The notes under the pieces are model-generated. The model was not told the origin of the DNA and made no database searches. It saw only the letters and a list, made by a program, of their open reading frames with translations. 17,541 nucleotides of DNA from Xanthobacteraceae bacterium (GTDB lineage: Bacteria; Pseudomonadota; Alphaproteobacteria; Rhizobiales; Xanthobacteraceae): positions 1 to 17,541 of the forward strand of contig JASHWN010000190.1 of assembly GCA_030044035.1 (NCBI GenBank), written 5' to 3'. Numbering within the stretch: the stretch's first letter is position 1; the number at the start of each line of letters is the position of its first letter. Of the stretch, positions 4,641 through 12,660 are shown piece after piece. The position numbers and the translations under genes are program-made.

Positions 4641-7382
4641 ATGAAGAATCCCTCAGGCACCGAGTTCCGTCGCATGCGGCCGATCGAGACCGAGCTCGCC
4701 CTCCTTCATGTCCCGCAGCTCGCGGCTTTGGCGACGAGCGCCAAGCCGGCTTGGCTGTGGAACGGCGACGGATCGCACCTCATCTGGACGAATGCGGTCG
4801 GTGCGGGAATCTTCGGCGCTGCCAATACCGCCGCGGCCGCCCGCCTCGAATTTCGCGCCGACAGCGCCGCCGCAATGCAAGTTGCGCGATTGGCCACGAG
4901 CCTTCCGCCCGCGGGACAAGAGCGGCTCGAACGACTGCGCGGCTTCGGCGCCCGCTTCGGCGCGCTGACCTGCATCTGCTCGCGCATCGGTTTGTTCGAC
5001 GGTTCGGCCGCAATCCTCATTGCGGCCGCCGAGCCCGCCGGCCAATCGTTTCCCCTGGCAGAACGCGCGCGGCGGCTTTTTGCCGATGACGCTGCAGTCG
5101 CGGTGTTTGCGCTGGACGGCACGCTTCTGCACGCCGGATCGAGCGCCCTGGCGCAGCTCGACGGCGCGACGAGCTTTTCGGCGCTCGGCATCGAAGCCGT
5201 GGCGGCTGCGGCCCTTGCCTCGGGTCATGCCAGGGGCGCGGCGTACCTGGGACAGCACAGCACCGAAGTAACGGTGTTTCGTTTGGGCGAAGCCGAGTCG
5301 CGCGTACTCGTGCTGACATTGCCGTCAGCGCAAGCGCGCGCCGAGGCTGCGCCGGCCGCGGCAAATGGTGCCGGGCCCGCAGCCGATGCGGCGGGACCGG
5401 CGGTTACTGCCGATGCGGTGGCAACCGCAGCATCTGCCGAGCGCCGCCAGCCGCTGCGGTTTGTCTGGCAGATGGATACGGCGGGACGTTTCGTTGTTGG
5501 CTCCGACGAGTTCATCGAGCTGGTCGGACCGCGCACCATTGCGGCGTGCGGCCGATTGTGGAGCGAGATCGCCGCCGAGCTGAAGCTCGATCCGCAGAAC
5601 CAGGTCGCCCGCGCCATGGCGACGCGCGAGACCTGGAGCGGCATCGAGGTGGCGTGGCCGATCGACGATTCCAGCGAACGCATCGCCGTCGAATTGTCCG
5701 GGCTGCCGGTGTTCGATCGCAACCGCGAATTCGGCGGCTATCGCGGCTTTGGCGTGTGCCGCGATGTGGCCCGCATCAATCAATTGTTGCGCGCCCGCCA
5801 CTCCCGGCCAATTGGATTCATGCCGCTGGCAACGCCCGACAATGGCGAAACGGCCGCTACAAGCTCCGCAGGCCCGTCTGCCGAGGCGGCAGAGCCGACC
5901 CAATCGGCTAAGGCAGCTGCGCCGTCGCCCGAGCCGGCCGCGTCGCTAGCCGCGGCCGCCAATGTAGTCCCATTCCCCACGGCTGCATCGGCCGAGCCGA
6001 AAGTGCCGACCTTGAGCCCAGGCGAACGCAATGCGTTTCGCGAATTGGCGCAGGAATTGACGGCGCGGCTGAACGGCCAAATCGAGCAACCAGCCGACGT
6101 CTCGACAGCAACCGTGATGGCCGGTCCCCGACAGAGCGCAATGGCCGCACTTGTCTGGGAGGATGCTGTCGCCGCGGTGAGTGCGGAAGGCGCGCACGTG
6201 CCGGCGGAGATCGCAGCAGCTTTATCTGCGGGCCCTGCAGCGGACGCGCAGCAGCATCCGACCCACATGCTGCTCGACCGCGTACCGGCCGGCATTCTGG
6301 TTCATCGCGCCGATGCGCTGCTCTATGCCAACCGCGCTTTCCTCGATTGGAGCGGCTACCAGTCGCTCGACGCACTTGGCGCCGCCGGCGGACTGTCCGT
6401 GTTGTTCGCCGAGCCGGGTACCGCGGCGCTGAGTGAGAGCGATCGTGCCCAGCGGCTTGGCATCGTGACGCGGCAGGGCGAACGGCTCGCAGTGGAAGGT
6501 CGGCTCTTTGCGGTGCCGTGGCACGGCGGCTCTGCACTGGCGCTGATCGTGACCATCGGGCAGGCCGACGAACGCCAGCGGGCGCTGCAACGAGCGCTCG
6601 AGGCGGCTCAAGAGGAGACTGACGAGCTCAAAGCAGCGCTCGAGCGCACAGCGCGGCGCGAGGCCCAGCAGGCGGCGGCCGCCAAGGCCGGCTTCATCGC
6701 CAAGGTAAGCCACGAGATTCGCACGCCGCTCAATTCGATGATCGGCTTTGCCGAAGTGATCCTGGCCGAGCGGTTCGGCGCGATCGGCAACGAGCGCTAC
6801 CGCGAATACCTCAAGGACATCCACACCGCCGGCACGCAGCTGGTTTCGCTGCTCAACGATCTGGTCGATCTGTCGAAGGTCGAGAGCGGCCAGCTCGATT
6901 TGAATTTCGCCAGTCTCGATCTCAACGATCTCATCCGGCAGTGCGTCGCCGTGATGCAGCCGCAGGCCAACCGCGCCCGCATCATCATGCGCAGCGCGCT
7001 GGCGTCCGACCTGTCGCACATCGTCGCCGACCCGCGCTCGGTGCGCCAGATCGTCATCAATCTGCTCTCGCACGCCATCAAGCTGACCGGTCCTGGCGGC
7101 CAGATCATCGTCTCGACGGCGGCCGCCGACGGCGGCGAGGCGGTGCTGCGCGTGCGCGACACCGGCGTCGGCATGCACGAGACCGACATCGACGCCGCGC
7201 TCGATCCGTTCCGCGACACCGATACGTCGGCGAATTGGGCCAGTGCCGGCAGCGGTCTCGGTCTGCCGCTCACCAAGGCGCTCGCCGAGGCGAACCACGC
7301 CGCATTTCGCATCAAGAGCGCGCCGAATGCCGGCACATTGGTGGAAATTGCGTTTTCGGTGACGCCGCTGGCGGCGCAGTGA
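4641..7382 (+). CDS. PAS-domain sensor histidine kinase (PdhS/PleC/DivJ-like core)
   Basis: 913 aa, no clear transmembrane segment, so probably cytoplasmic. Order: a poorly recognised N-terminal region (1-230), an Ala-rich linker (about 235-270), a PAS-like domain (272-381, LRFVWQMDTAGRFVVGSDEF), a long low-complexity linker (385-520), a second PAS domain (about 542-645, ILVHRADALLYANRAFLDWSGY), a coiled coil (about 648-688), HisKA with the phospho-acceptor His691 in KVSHEIRTPLNSMIGFAEV, and HATPase_c. The G1 (D840-TGVGM) and G2 (G870-SGLGL) boxes are intact. In the N-box, N807-LLSHAIK, His811 stands where an Asn is nearly invariant. The dimerisation segment (GNERYREYLKDIHTAGTQLVSLLNDLVDLSKVESG) resembles alphaproteobacterial PdhS/PleC/DivJ kinases that act on DivK and PleD; a cell-cycle role is inference. 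ATG 4641 lacks a clear ribosome site; ATG 4674 is an alternative. Confidence 0.88.
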   Translation: MKNPSGTEFRRMRPIETELALLHVPQLAALATSAKPAWLWNGDGSHLIWTNAVGAGIFGAANTAAAARLEFRADSAAAMQVARLATSLPPAGQERLERLRGFGARFGALTCICSRIGLFDGSAAILIAAAEPAGQSFPLAERARRLFADDAAVAVFALDGTLLHAGSSALAQLDGATSFSALGIEAVAAAALASGHARGAAYLGQHSTEVTVFRLGEAESRVLVLTLPSAQARAEAAPAAANGAGPAADAAGPAVTADAVATAASAERRQPLRFVWQMDTAGRFVVGSDEFIELVGPRTIAACGRLWSEIAAELKLDPQNQVARAMATRETWSGIEVAWPIDDSSERIAVELSGLPVFDRNREFGGYRGFGVCRDVARINQLLRARHSRPIGFMPLATPDNGETAATSSAGPSAEAAEPTQSAKAAAPSPEPAASLAAAANVVPFPTAASAEPKVPTLSPGERNAFRELAQELTARLNGQIEQPADVSTATVMAGPRQSAMAALVWEDAVAAVSAEGAHVPAEIAAALSAGPAADAQQHPTHMLLDRVPAGILVHRADALLYANRAFLDWSGYQSLDALGAAGGLSVLFAEPGTAALSESDRAQRLGIVTRQGERLAVEGRLFAVPWHGGSALALIVTIGQADERQRALQRALEAAQEETDELKAALERTARREAQQAAAAKAGFIAKVSHEIRTPLNSMIGFAEVILAERFGAIGNERYREYLKDIHTAGTQLVSLLNDLVDLSKVESGQLDLNFASLDLNDLIRQCVAVMQPQANRARIIMRSALASDLSHIVADPRSVRQIVINLLSHAIKLTGPGGQIIVSTAAADGGEAVLRVRDTGVGMHETDIDAALDPFRDTDTSANWASAGSGLGLPLTKALAEANHAAFRIKSAPNAGTLVEIAFSVTPLAAQ

Positions 7383-7481
7383 TGCAGTGCACGGCACACG
7401 CCCGCTCGCGGCCGATGTCATAAGGGGGTAAGCTCGCTGCCGGCCGGATTTCCGCCGCTTTCCGCGGCAAGGCTCCGATCG

Positions 7482-8225
7482 ATGCGCGTCGTCCGGATAT
7501 CGTTGGCCTTGCTGCTCGCCTGCCTGGCGCTGGCGCCGGCACGCATCTTCGCGGCCGACAAGGTCGATCTGCTGCTGGTGCTCGCCGCCGACGTGTCGCG
7601 CAGCATCGATGCCGAAAAATTTCAACTGCAGCGCAACGGCTATGTGGCGGCGCTGGCCAATCCGCGCGTGCTCGATGCGATCGCTTCGGGCCGCTACGGC
7701 CGGATCGGACTGACTTTCGTCGAGTGGTCCGGCGTCGGCAACCAGAAAGTCGTCATCGACTGGACCCTCATTGACGGTACTGCGGCGGCCAAGAGTTTCG
7801 GCGACCGCCTGTTGGAAGCGCCGCGCTCGTTCTGGGATCGCACCTCGATCAGTGGCGGCATCGAGTTCGCCACGGCGCAGCTTGCCGCGGCGCCCTACGA
7901 GTCGGCGCGCCGCACCATCGACGTGTCGGGCGACGGCACCAACAATGCCGGCCCCGACGTCGCCACGCTGCGCGACCGGGCGGTCGCCAAGGGCATCACC
8001 ATCAACGGCCTGCCGATTCTGAGCGCCAATCCGATGTCGTGGAATCCGGATCACACCAACCCGCCGGGCGGCCTGACCAATTACTACCGCGACAACGTGA
8101 TCGGCGGTCCGATGGCCTTCGTGCGGGTGGCGAAGGATTTCAACGCTTTTGGCGACGCCATCATCGAAAAGATGATCGCCGAGGTATCGCAGGCGCACGA
8201 GCCGCAGCGGCACGCAGCCCGCTAG
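7482..8225 (+). CDS. DUF1194 (von Willebrand factor A-like) exported protein
   Basis: 247 aa. The N-terminus is a signal peptide (MRVVRISLALLLACLALAPA, cleavage near IFA-AD at about 23-25), so the product is periplasmic. The mature protein begins VDLLLVLAADVSRSID: D37-x-S39-x-S41 is a MIDAS metal-binding motif of VWA domains, with Thr121 (WDRTSISGGI) and Asp151 (DVSGDGTNN) as the further expected metal-site residues. The sequence VFVEW-like core FVEWSGVGNQ and the C-terminal YYRDNVIGGPMAFV are typical of DUF1194. The family has no established function. The gene follows the kinase after 99 bp on the same strand with no terminator seen between, so co-transcription is possible. ATG 7482 has a modest AAGG about 10 bp upstream. 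Confidence 0.85.
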   Translation: MRVVRISLALLLACLALAPARIFAADKVDLLLVLAADVSRSIDAEKFQLQRNGYVAALANPRVLDAIASGRYGRIGLTFVEWSGVGNQKVVIDWTLIDGTAAAKSFGDRLLEAPRSFWDRTSISGGIEFATAQLAAAPYESARRTIDVSGDGTNNAGPDVATLRDRAVAKGITINGLPILSANPMSWNPDHTNPPGGLTNYYRDNVIGGPMAFVRVAKDFNAFGDAIIEKMIAEVSQAHEPQRHAAR

Positions 8226-8321
8226 CGGCTGCCCCGGGTGCCCCCGCGGGCGCTACCCTGCCGGCGCCGTCCGGCCGGCCCCGGAGCCGATTTCCTCAAG
8301 TTTCCCGACAGCTTGCGCCCC

Positions 8322-8351
8322 GCCGGCCACGAATCCGACACAGAGGCCGGC
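8322..8351 (+). terminator. Possible hairpin terminator after the DUF1194 gene
   Basis: GCCGGCC (8322-8328) and GGCCGGC (8345-8351) form a 7-bp GC-only stem with a 16-nt loop, followed by CATTTTG. The short T-run makes it a weak terminator candidate. It lies in the 191-bp gap before the AsmA gene, which shows nothing else convincing. Confidence 0.3.
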
Positions 8352-8416
8352 CATTTTGCCGCTTGCCTGCCATCCGTTATTGTCGACCGGCCTCGCAACA
8401 ATCGGAAAACGCGTCC

Positions 8417-10330
8417 GTGACCGCGGCTAATGGCTTGAAGCGCCTCGCGATTGCCGTTGCCGGCCTGGTGGCGGCGGCGTTCGTCACATTGATCGTCCTG
8501 TCATTCCTGATCCCGACCGAAGCCGTGCGCGACGCCGTCAAGAAGGACATCCAGGCGGTCACCGGGCTTACTCCGACCCTGCGCGGCACCGCCTCGGTGT
8601 CGCTCTTCCCGCACGCCAGCGTGACCTTCCACGATGTGGTGCTCGGCGACGGCGCCAACGCAACGCCGCCGCTCCAGGCCGCGGAATTGACGGCGCGGCT
8701 GCGCTACTTTCCGCTGCTCGCCGGCCGCATCGAGATCGCCGACGTGACGCTGCTGCAGCCGACCGTCAACGTCACGGTCTCCCCCGACGGCCAGTCGAAT
8801 TGGTCGAAGCTGCTCACATCCTTTGCCCACGCGGTCGAGCCAAGCGCCAATCGCAGCAGCTCGTTCTCCGAAATCGTCGTGCACGACGGCTCCGTCACGG
8901 TGCACGATGCCGAAAAGCGCATCACCGAGCGCCTCCACAATCTGGAGATTCAGCTTGCCTGGCCTGCGATCTCGCGCAGCTTCGCCGCCAACGGCCGTTT
9001 CGTCTGGAATAACGAGCAGGTCGACGTCAGCCTGACGCTGAGCGATTTTTTGGCGGCGCTGACCGGTCAGCATTCGGGCGTGAAATTCCGGCTCGCTTCG
9101 GCGCCGCTCAACGTGACATTCGACGGCGCCGCAACCGATCAGCCGACGCTCAAGCTGGAGGGCACGCTCGGCATCGATTCGCCGTCGCTGCGCGGGGCGC
9201 TGCAATGGACCGGCAGGCACGAACTGCCGTCCGGCGGCTTCGGCCGCTTCGCGCTGCGCGCCCAGAGCAACATGGACGCGAGCGTCGTGTCGCTGACCAA
9301 CGTCAATGTCGAGCTCGACGGCAACCGAGCCGAAGGCGTGCTCAAGCTTGCGATCGACGGCCATCACGCATTGCAGGGCACGCTGGCATCGGATTCGCTC
9401 GACTTCACGCCGTATGTATCCGGCGTTCGGGTCATGGCCGCCAACACCACGCGCGCCTGGGATCGGCTGCCGATCGCGCTCGACGGTCTCGCGGCATTCG
9501 ATCTCGATCTGCGCCTCTCCGCCAACAGCATCAAAGTCGCCAGCGCGCAACTCGGACGCACGGCGGTGGCGCTGAATATGCGCGGCGGCCGGCTCAACGT
9601 GACGATCGGCGAATCGCAGTCGTTCGGCGGCATGGCGCAGGGCTCGTTCGGGCTCGGCAGCGCCGATGACGGCGTCGCCGTGAGCGCGCACCTGCAATTC
9701 ATCGATGTCGATCTTGCCAGCTGCCTCGGCCAGATTTTCGGCCTGCACAAGCTGGAGGGCCGTGGCACGCTGGCGCTCGACGTCGAAGGCGCCGGCAGCT
9801 CGGTCTGGGCGCTCACCCGCACCCTCAATGGCACCGCCAGCGTCGACGCGCACGACGGCGCGCTGACCGGCATCAACGTCGAGGAATTGCTGCGGCGGCT
9901 GCAGAAGCGGCCGCTGTCCGGCAATGGCGATTTCCGCAGCGGGCGCACACCCTTCAACCACCTGGTGCTGAACGTCAAGATCGAACAGGGCATGATCTCG
10001 ATCATCGATCTGCACATCGACGGTCCTTCGGTGCGTTTGAAGGTCGCTGGCCAGGCCTCGGTGCCAAGCCGCGATCTCGACCTGCGCGGCAAAGCCACGC
10101 TGGTTTCGACCGACACGGCCGAGGCGTTCGAGCTGCCGTTCGCGGTCGAGGGTCCCTGGGACGATCCGTTGGTGCTGCCGGACGCTTCGAGCCTGATCCG
10201 GCATTCGGACGCCGCCGCGCCGCTGCTCGAGGCGGTCAAAAAGCATTCGGCGGGCGATGCGGTGCGCTCGGTGATCGACCAGCTGTTTGCGGCGCCGCCG
10301 CCTGCTGCGGCGCCCGCGGGCGGGCAGTAG
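8417..10330 (+). CDS. AsmA family protein
   Basis: 637 aa from GTG 8417. The frame is open far upstream, but that part overlaps the DUF1194 gene in another frame and has no protein character; from GTG 8417 the sequence opens with a short basic stretch and one membrane anchor (LAIAVAGLVAAAFVTLIVLSFLI, about 10-32), the usual AsmA start. TTG 8435 is an alternative. The AsmA N-terminal domain follows (IPTEAVRDAVKKDIQAVTGLTPTLRGTASVSLFPHASVTF), then a long beta-rich periplasmic region. The C-terminal AsmA_2-type end holds LNGTASVDAHDGALTGINVEELLRRLQ and a closing AVEGPWDDPLVLPDASSLIR. AsmA-like proteins are inner-membrane-anchored members of the bridge-like lipid transfer group and affect outer-membrane lipid homeostasis. 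A hairpin with a T-tract follows at 10394-10430. Confidence 0.87.
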   Translation: MTAANGLKRLAIAVAGLVAAAFVTLIVLSFLIPTEAVRDAVKKDIQAVTGLTPTLRGTASVSLFPHASVTFHDVVLGDGANATPPLQAAELTARLRYFPLLAGRIEIADVTLLQPTVNVTVSPDGQSNWSKLLTSFAHAVEPSANRSSSFSEIVVHDGSVTVHDAEKRITERLHNLEIQLAWPAISRSFAANGRFVWNNEQVDVSLTLSDFLAALTGQHSGVKFRLASAPLNVTFDGAATDQPTLKLEGTLGIDSPSLRGALQWTGRHELPSGGFGRFALRAQSNMDASVVSLTNVNVELDGNRAEGVLKLAIDGHHALQGTLASDSLDFTPYVSGVRVMAANTTRAWDRLPIALDGLAAFDLDLRLSANSIKVASAQLGRTAVALNMRGGRLNVTIGESQSFGGMAQGSFGLGSADDGVAVSAHLQFIDVDLASCLGQIFGLHKLEGRGTLALDVEGAGSSVWALTRTLNGTASVDAHDGALTGINVEELLRRLQKRPLSGNGDFRSGRTPFNHLVLNVKIEQGMISIIDLHIDGPSVRLKVAGQASVPSRDLDLRGKATLVSTDTAEAFELPFAVEGPWDDPLVLPDASSLIRHSDAAAPLLEAVKKHSAGDAVRSVIDQLFAAPPPAAAPAGGQ

Positions 10331-10393
10331 GCGCGGCCGCTCCTCACCGCTCCTGTAAAATCACCTAAAATTCAGCTGGACCGCCTATCCTGA

Positions 10394-10430
10394 CGGCTGG
10401 ACTGACCGGGCCAGCCGGGCAGGCTTTTTT
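10394..10430 (+). terminator. Candidate intrinsic terminator after the AsmA gene
   Basis: CGGCTGG (10394-10400) and CCAGCCG (10411-10417) form a 7-bp stem with a 10-nt loop; a run of six T's ends at 10430, seven bases after the stem. The gap between stem and T-run is longer than ideal, but AGCC-GGGCA-GGCT (10413-10425) offers a short alternative hairpin abutting it. Confidence 0.5.
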
Positions 10431-10492
10431 CGACGTCATGCTCTATGATTCGGCCGCGCGAATCAGCGGCTTTGCCGCGCGACGGGGCCGAC

Positions 10493-10747
10493 ATGCTCGG
10501 GCGCTTTACTCGCACTGTGGTCAAGGTGCTGGTCGCGTCGCTGATCGTCGGCACGATCCTGGCGCACTTTGGCCTCACGCCCGACGAGCTGATGCGCACG
10601 GCCGGGCTGTCGACCGAACGGCTCGAAGAGCTGGCGCGCGCCGGCCTCGCCTGGGCGCTGCCCAACCTGTTGCTCGGCGCGCTCGTGATCGTGCCGGTAT
10701 GGTTTCTGCTTTATCTGTTCCGGCCGCCGGGCGAGAGCCGGGATTGA
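10493..10747 (+). CDS. Small membrane protein, DUF6460-like
   Basis: 84 aa from ATG 10493 (MLGRFTRTVVKVLV...); ATG 10445 in the same frame would add 16 residues with no supporting ribosome site, and neither start has a strong one. Two hydrophobic segments are visible: about 8-25 (TVVKVLVASLIVGTILAHF) and about 57-77 (LLLGALVIVPVWFLLYLF), joined by a short amphipathic stretch with LTPDELMRTAGLSTERLEELARAGLAWALPN. The protein ends in RPPGESRD. The architecture resembles the DUF6460 family common in Hyphomicrobiales; no function is known. It stands alone between the AsmA terminator and a pair of hairpin repeats, convergent to the ABC importer operon. Confidence 0.7.
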   Translation: MLGRFTRTVVKVLVASLIVGTILAHFGLTPDELMRTAGLSTERLEELARAGLAWALPNLLLGALVIVPVWFLLYLFRPPGESRD

Positions 10748-10770
10748 TCGAGCCTACAAAATTGGCTTGT

Positions 10771-10848
10771 GTCCCGGATGCGATGCAGCGCCATAAGCGC
10801 GTTTACGCGCGTCTTCGACGCGCTTTGGGTGCATCGCTGATCCGGGAC
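10771..10848. repeat. Long hairpin repeat (REP-like), first copy
   Basis: The left arm GTCCCGGATGCGATGCA (10771-10787) pairs with TGCATCGCTGATCCGGGAC (10830-10848) along its full length apart from a 2-nt bulge. Inside lies a second perfect hairpin, GCGCGTC-TTC-GACGCGC (10807-10823). It sits between convergent genes. I recall similar GTCCCGG...CCGGGAC intergenic palindromes from Bradyrhizobium and Rhodopseudomonas genomes. It may act as a bidirectional terminator or be a mobile REP-type element. Confidence 0.7.
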
Positions 10849-10875
10849 CTTCGCACACACGAAGTTCGTAACGAT

Positions 10876-10918
10876 CCCGGGTCTGCAGCGCACCGCTTCG
10901 TGCTGCGCTGCGCCCGGG
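10876..10918. repeat. Hairpin repeat, second copy of the pair
   Basis: CCCGGG (10876-10881) with GCAGCGCA downstream of it pairs with TGCGCTGC and CCCGGG (10913-10918), leaving a small internal loop and an 11-nt apical loop. It ends 11 bp before the stop of the PotI-like gene. It shares the CCCGGG-plus-GCAGCGC character with the element 28 bp away, so the two probably form one composite unit. Confidence 0.65.
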
Positions 10919-10929
10919 AAACCACTTGT

Positions 10930-11730
10930 TCACAGCCGCGTCGGCGCGCCGCGTGCAGCCGTCAGTTTCGCGACCAGCGAGGCGGTGAGGACGGCGACGC
11001 ACACCACGGCGATGAAGATGCTGCACACCGCGTTGATCTCCGGCTTCACGCCGAGCCGGACCTCCGAATAGATGCGGATCGGCAGCGTGGTCGCGCCCGG
11101 CCCGGTGGTGAAGCTGGCGATCACCAAATCGTCGAGCGAAAGCGCAAAAGCGAGCATCCAGGCCGCCGCGATCGCCGGCAGGATCAGCGGCAAGGTGATG
11201 GTGAGAAACGTACGCAGCGGCGGCGCGCCGAGATCCATCGCGGCCTCCTCCAGGCTGATGTCGAAATCGACCAGCCGCGACTGCACGACCACGGTGACGA
11301 AGCAGGCCGCCATCGTGGTGTGGGCGATGACCACGGTCCAGAAGCCGCGGTCGACCGCCAGCGCCACGAACAACAGCAGCAGCGACAGGCCGGTGATGAC
11401 TTCCGGCATGACCAGCGGCGCGTAGATCATCGATGCGAACAAGAGCCGGCCGCGAAAGCGGCCGAAGCGCACCAGCGCCAGGGCGGCGAGCGTGCCAAGG
11501 AGCGTCGCCAGGCTCGCCGACACCAAGGCGACGCGCAGGCTGATGGAAGCAGCGCTCAAAATCGCGGCGTCGCCGGCAAGCTCGGCGTACCATTGCGTCG
11601 ACCAGCCGCCCCACACCGCGACCAGCCGCGAGGCATTGAACGAATAGATCACCAGCACGACGATCGGCAGGTAAAGAAAGACGATGCCGAGCACGATGGC
11701 GAAGAGGTTGAAGGCCGTCACTCGGCGCAT
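10930..11730 (-). CDS. Polyamine-type ABC transporter permease (PotC/PotI-like)
   Basis: 266 aa. ATG 11730 is chosen because it follows the stop of the upstream permease by 2 bp with AAGG 7 bp before it; the frame is open far upstream but only as a shadow of the neighbouring gene. The protein starts MRRVTAFNLFAIVLGIVFLYLPIVVLVIYSFNAS, has about six membrane segments, and carries the BPD_transp_1 coupling loop EEAAMDLGAPPLRTFLTITLPLI (the EAA motif that docks on the ATPase). It would form the inner-membrane channel with the PotH-like partner. Family members import putrescine or spermidine. It is the last gene of the three-gene operon and ends at the hairpin repeats. Confidence 0.88.
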   Translation of the reverse strand: MRRVTAFNLFAIVLGIVFLYLPIVVLVIYSFNASRLVAVWGGWSTQWYAELAGDAAILSAASISLRVALVSASLATLLGTLAALALVRFGRFRGRLLFASMIYAPLVMPEVITGLSLLLLFVALAVDRGFWTVVIAHTTMAACFVTVVVQSRLVDFDISLEEAAMDLGAPPLRTFLTITLPLILPAIAAAWMLAFALSLDDLVIASFTTGPGATTLPIRIYSEVRLGVKPEINAVCSIFIAVVCVAVLTASLVAKLTAARGAPTRL

Positions 11731-11732
11731 GA

Positions 11733-12656
11733 TCAGCCTTGCTCGCTCGCCCGCATCGCCTGATGCTGAAACAGCACGATCGGCGTGACCAAGAGGCAGA
11801 CCAGCGCCACCGCCACGGCAGCCGAAGCGGGCCAATCCTTGTTGCCGAAGAACTCGGTCCAGATCGTCTGTCCGATCATCGGCGCATTCGAGCCGCCGAG
11901 CAGATCGGGGATGACGAATTCGCCGACGATGGGGATGAAACAGAGCAATGCGCCGGCGACGATGCCGGGCGACGACAGCGGCACCGTCACCAGCCAGAAC
12001 GCCTTCCAGCGCGGACAGCCGAGGTCGGCGGCCGCTTCGAGCAGCAACTGATCGAGCTTCTCCAGCACCGCGTAGAGCGGCAGCACCATGAACGGCAGAT
12101 ACGAATAGACCATGCCGATATAGATCGCGGTGTCGGTGGCGAGCCAGACCGGCGGCTCGTGCACGATATGCAGCGCCAGCAGCGCCTTGTTGAGGAGGCC
12201 GTCGCGCTGCAGGATGTTCATCCAGGCGTAGATGCGGATCAGGAACGAGGTCCAGAACGGCAGCACCACGAGCACCACCAGCACCGCCTGCACGCGCCGC
12301 GGCGTGCGCGCCATGCCGTAGGCGATCGGATAGCCGATGGCGAGCAGCATCAGCGTTGAGAACGCCGCGATCTGCAAACTCTTGACGTAGGACAACAGAT
12401 AAAGCGGATCGGAGCCGAGCAGCCGGTAATTGTCGAACGACAGGCCGGCGAAAAACCGCGCGATACCGCGCCAGCCGGCGGCAAAATCGAGCACCGGCGC
12501 ATAAGGCGGCTGCGCGATCGCGCTCTGCGACAAGCTGATCTTGAGCACGATCAGGAACGGCACCAGAAAGAACAGCAGCAGCCACGCATAGGGCAACGCG
12601 ACCACGAATTTGCGCGCCAGCGATGTTTTGGGCATCCGGCTCTTTGCGTCGATCAT
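11733..12656 (-). CDS. Polyamine-type ABC transporter permease (PotB/PotH-like)
   Basis: 307 aa. ATG 12656 begins 4 bp after the stop of the ATPase gene, the tight spacing of a single operon; ATG 12632 is a less likely alternative. The first membrane segment is FVVALPYAWLLLFFLVPFLIVLKISLS (about 17-43), typical of PotB/PotH. Further marks are PYAPVLDF, LLSYVKSLQIAAFSTLMLLAIGYPIAY, VLVVLPFWTSFLIRIYAWMNIL and the EAA loop EAAADLGCPRWKAFWLVTVPLSSPGI. The conserved FIPIVGEFVIPDLLGG block is strongly characteristic of the putrescine/spermidine subfamily. It pairs with the PotI-like permease encoded just downstream. Confidence 0.9.
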   Translation of the reverse strand: MIDAKSRMPKTSLARKFVVALPYAWLLLFFLVPFLIVLKISLSQSAIAQPPYAPVLDFAAGWRGIARFFAGLSFDNYRLLGSDPLYLLSYVKSLQIAAFSTLMLLAIGYPIAYGMARTPRRVQAVLVVLVVLPFWTSFLIRIYAWMNILQRDGLLNKALLALHIVHEPPVWLATDTAIYIGMVYSYLPFMVLPLYAVLEKLDQLLLEAAADLGCPRWKAFWLVTVPLSSPGIVAGALLCFIPIVGEFVIPDLLGGSNAPMIGQTIWTEFFGNKDWPASAAVAVALVCLLVTPIVLFQHQAMRASEQG

Positions 12657-12660
12657 CGTG

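Noticed and set aside
5340..5450. Ala-rich, repetitive DNA in the kinase gene as a tandem repeat array
   Set aside because: It is low-complexity GC-rich linker coding without a fixed repeat unit; a similar linker lies near 5870-6000.
6222..8213. 663-codon open frame on the minus strand opposite the kinase and the DUF1194 gene
   Set aside because: Its composition is Arg/Ala/Gly/His-rich with no recognisable domain, it spans two well-supported genes on the other strand, and long antisense frames are expected at this GC content.
8501..10246. 581-codon open frame on the minus strand opposite the AsmA gene
   Set aside because: It shows no domain character and mirrors the codon pattern of the AsmA gene, which has a clear membrane anchor and family motifs.
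10438..11763. 441-codon open frame on the plus strand across the small membrane protein, the hairpin repeats and the PotI-like gene
   Set aside because: It crosses a structured repeat and an intergenic gap, is extremely rich in Arg/Gln/His/Asp, and is antisense to a clear permease.
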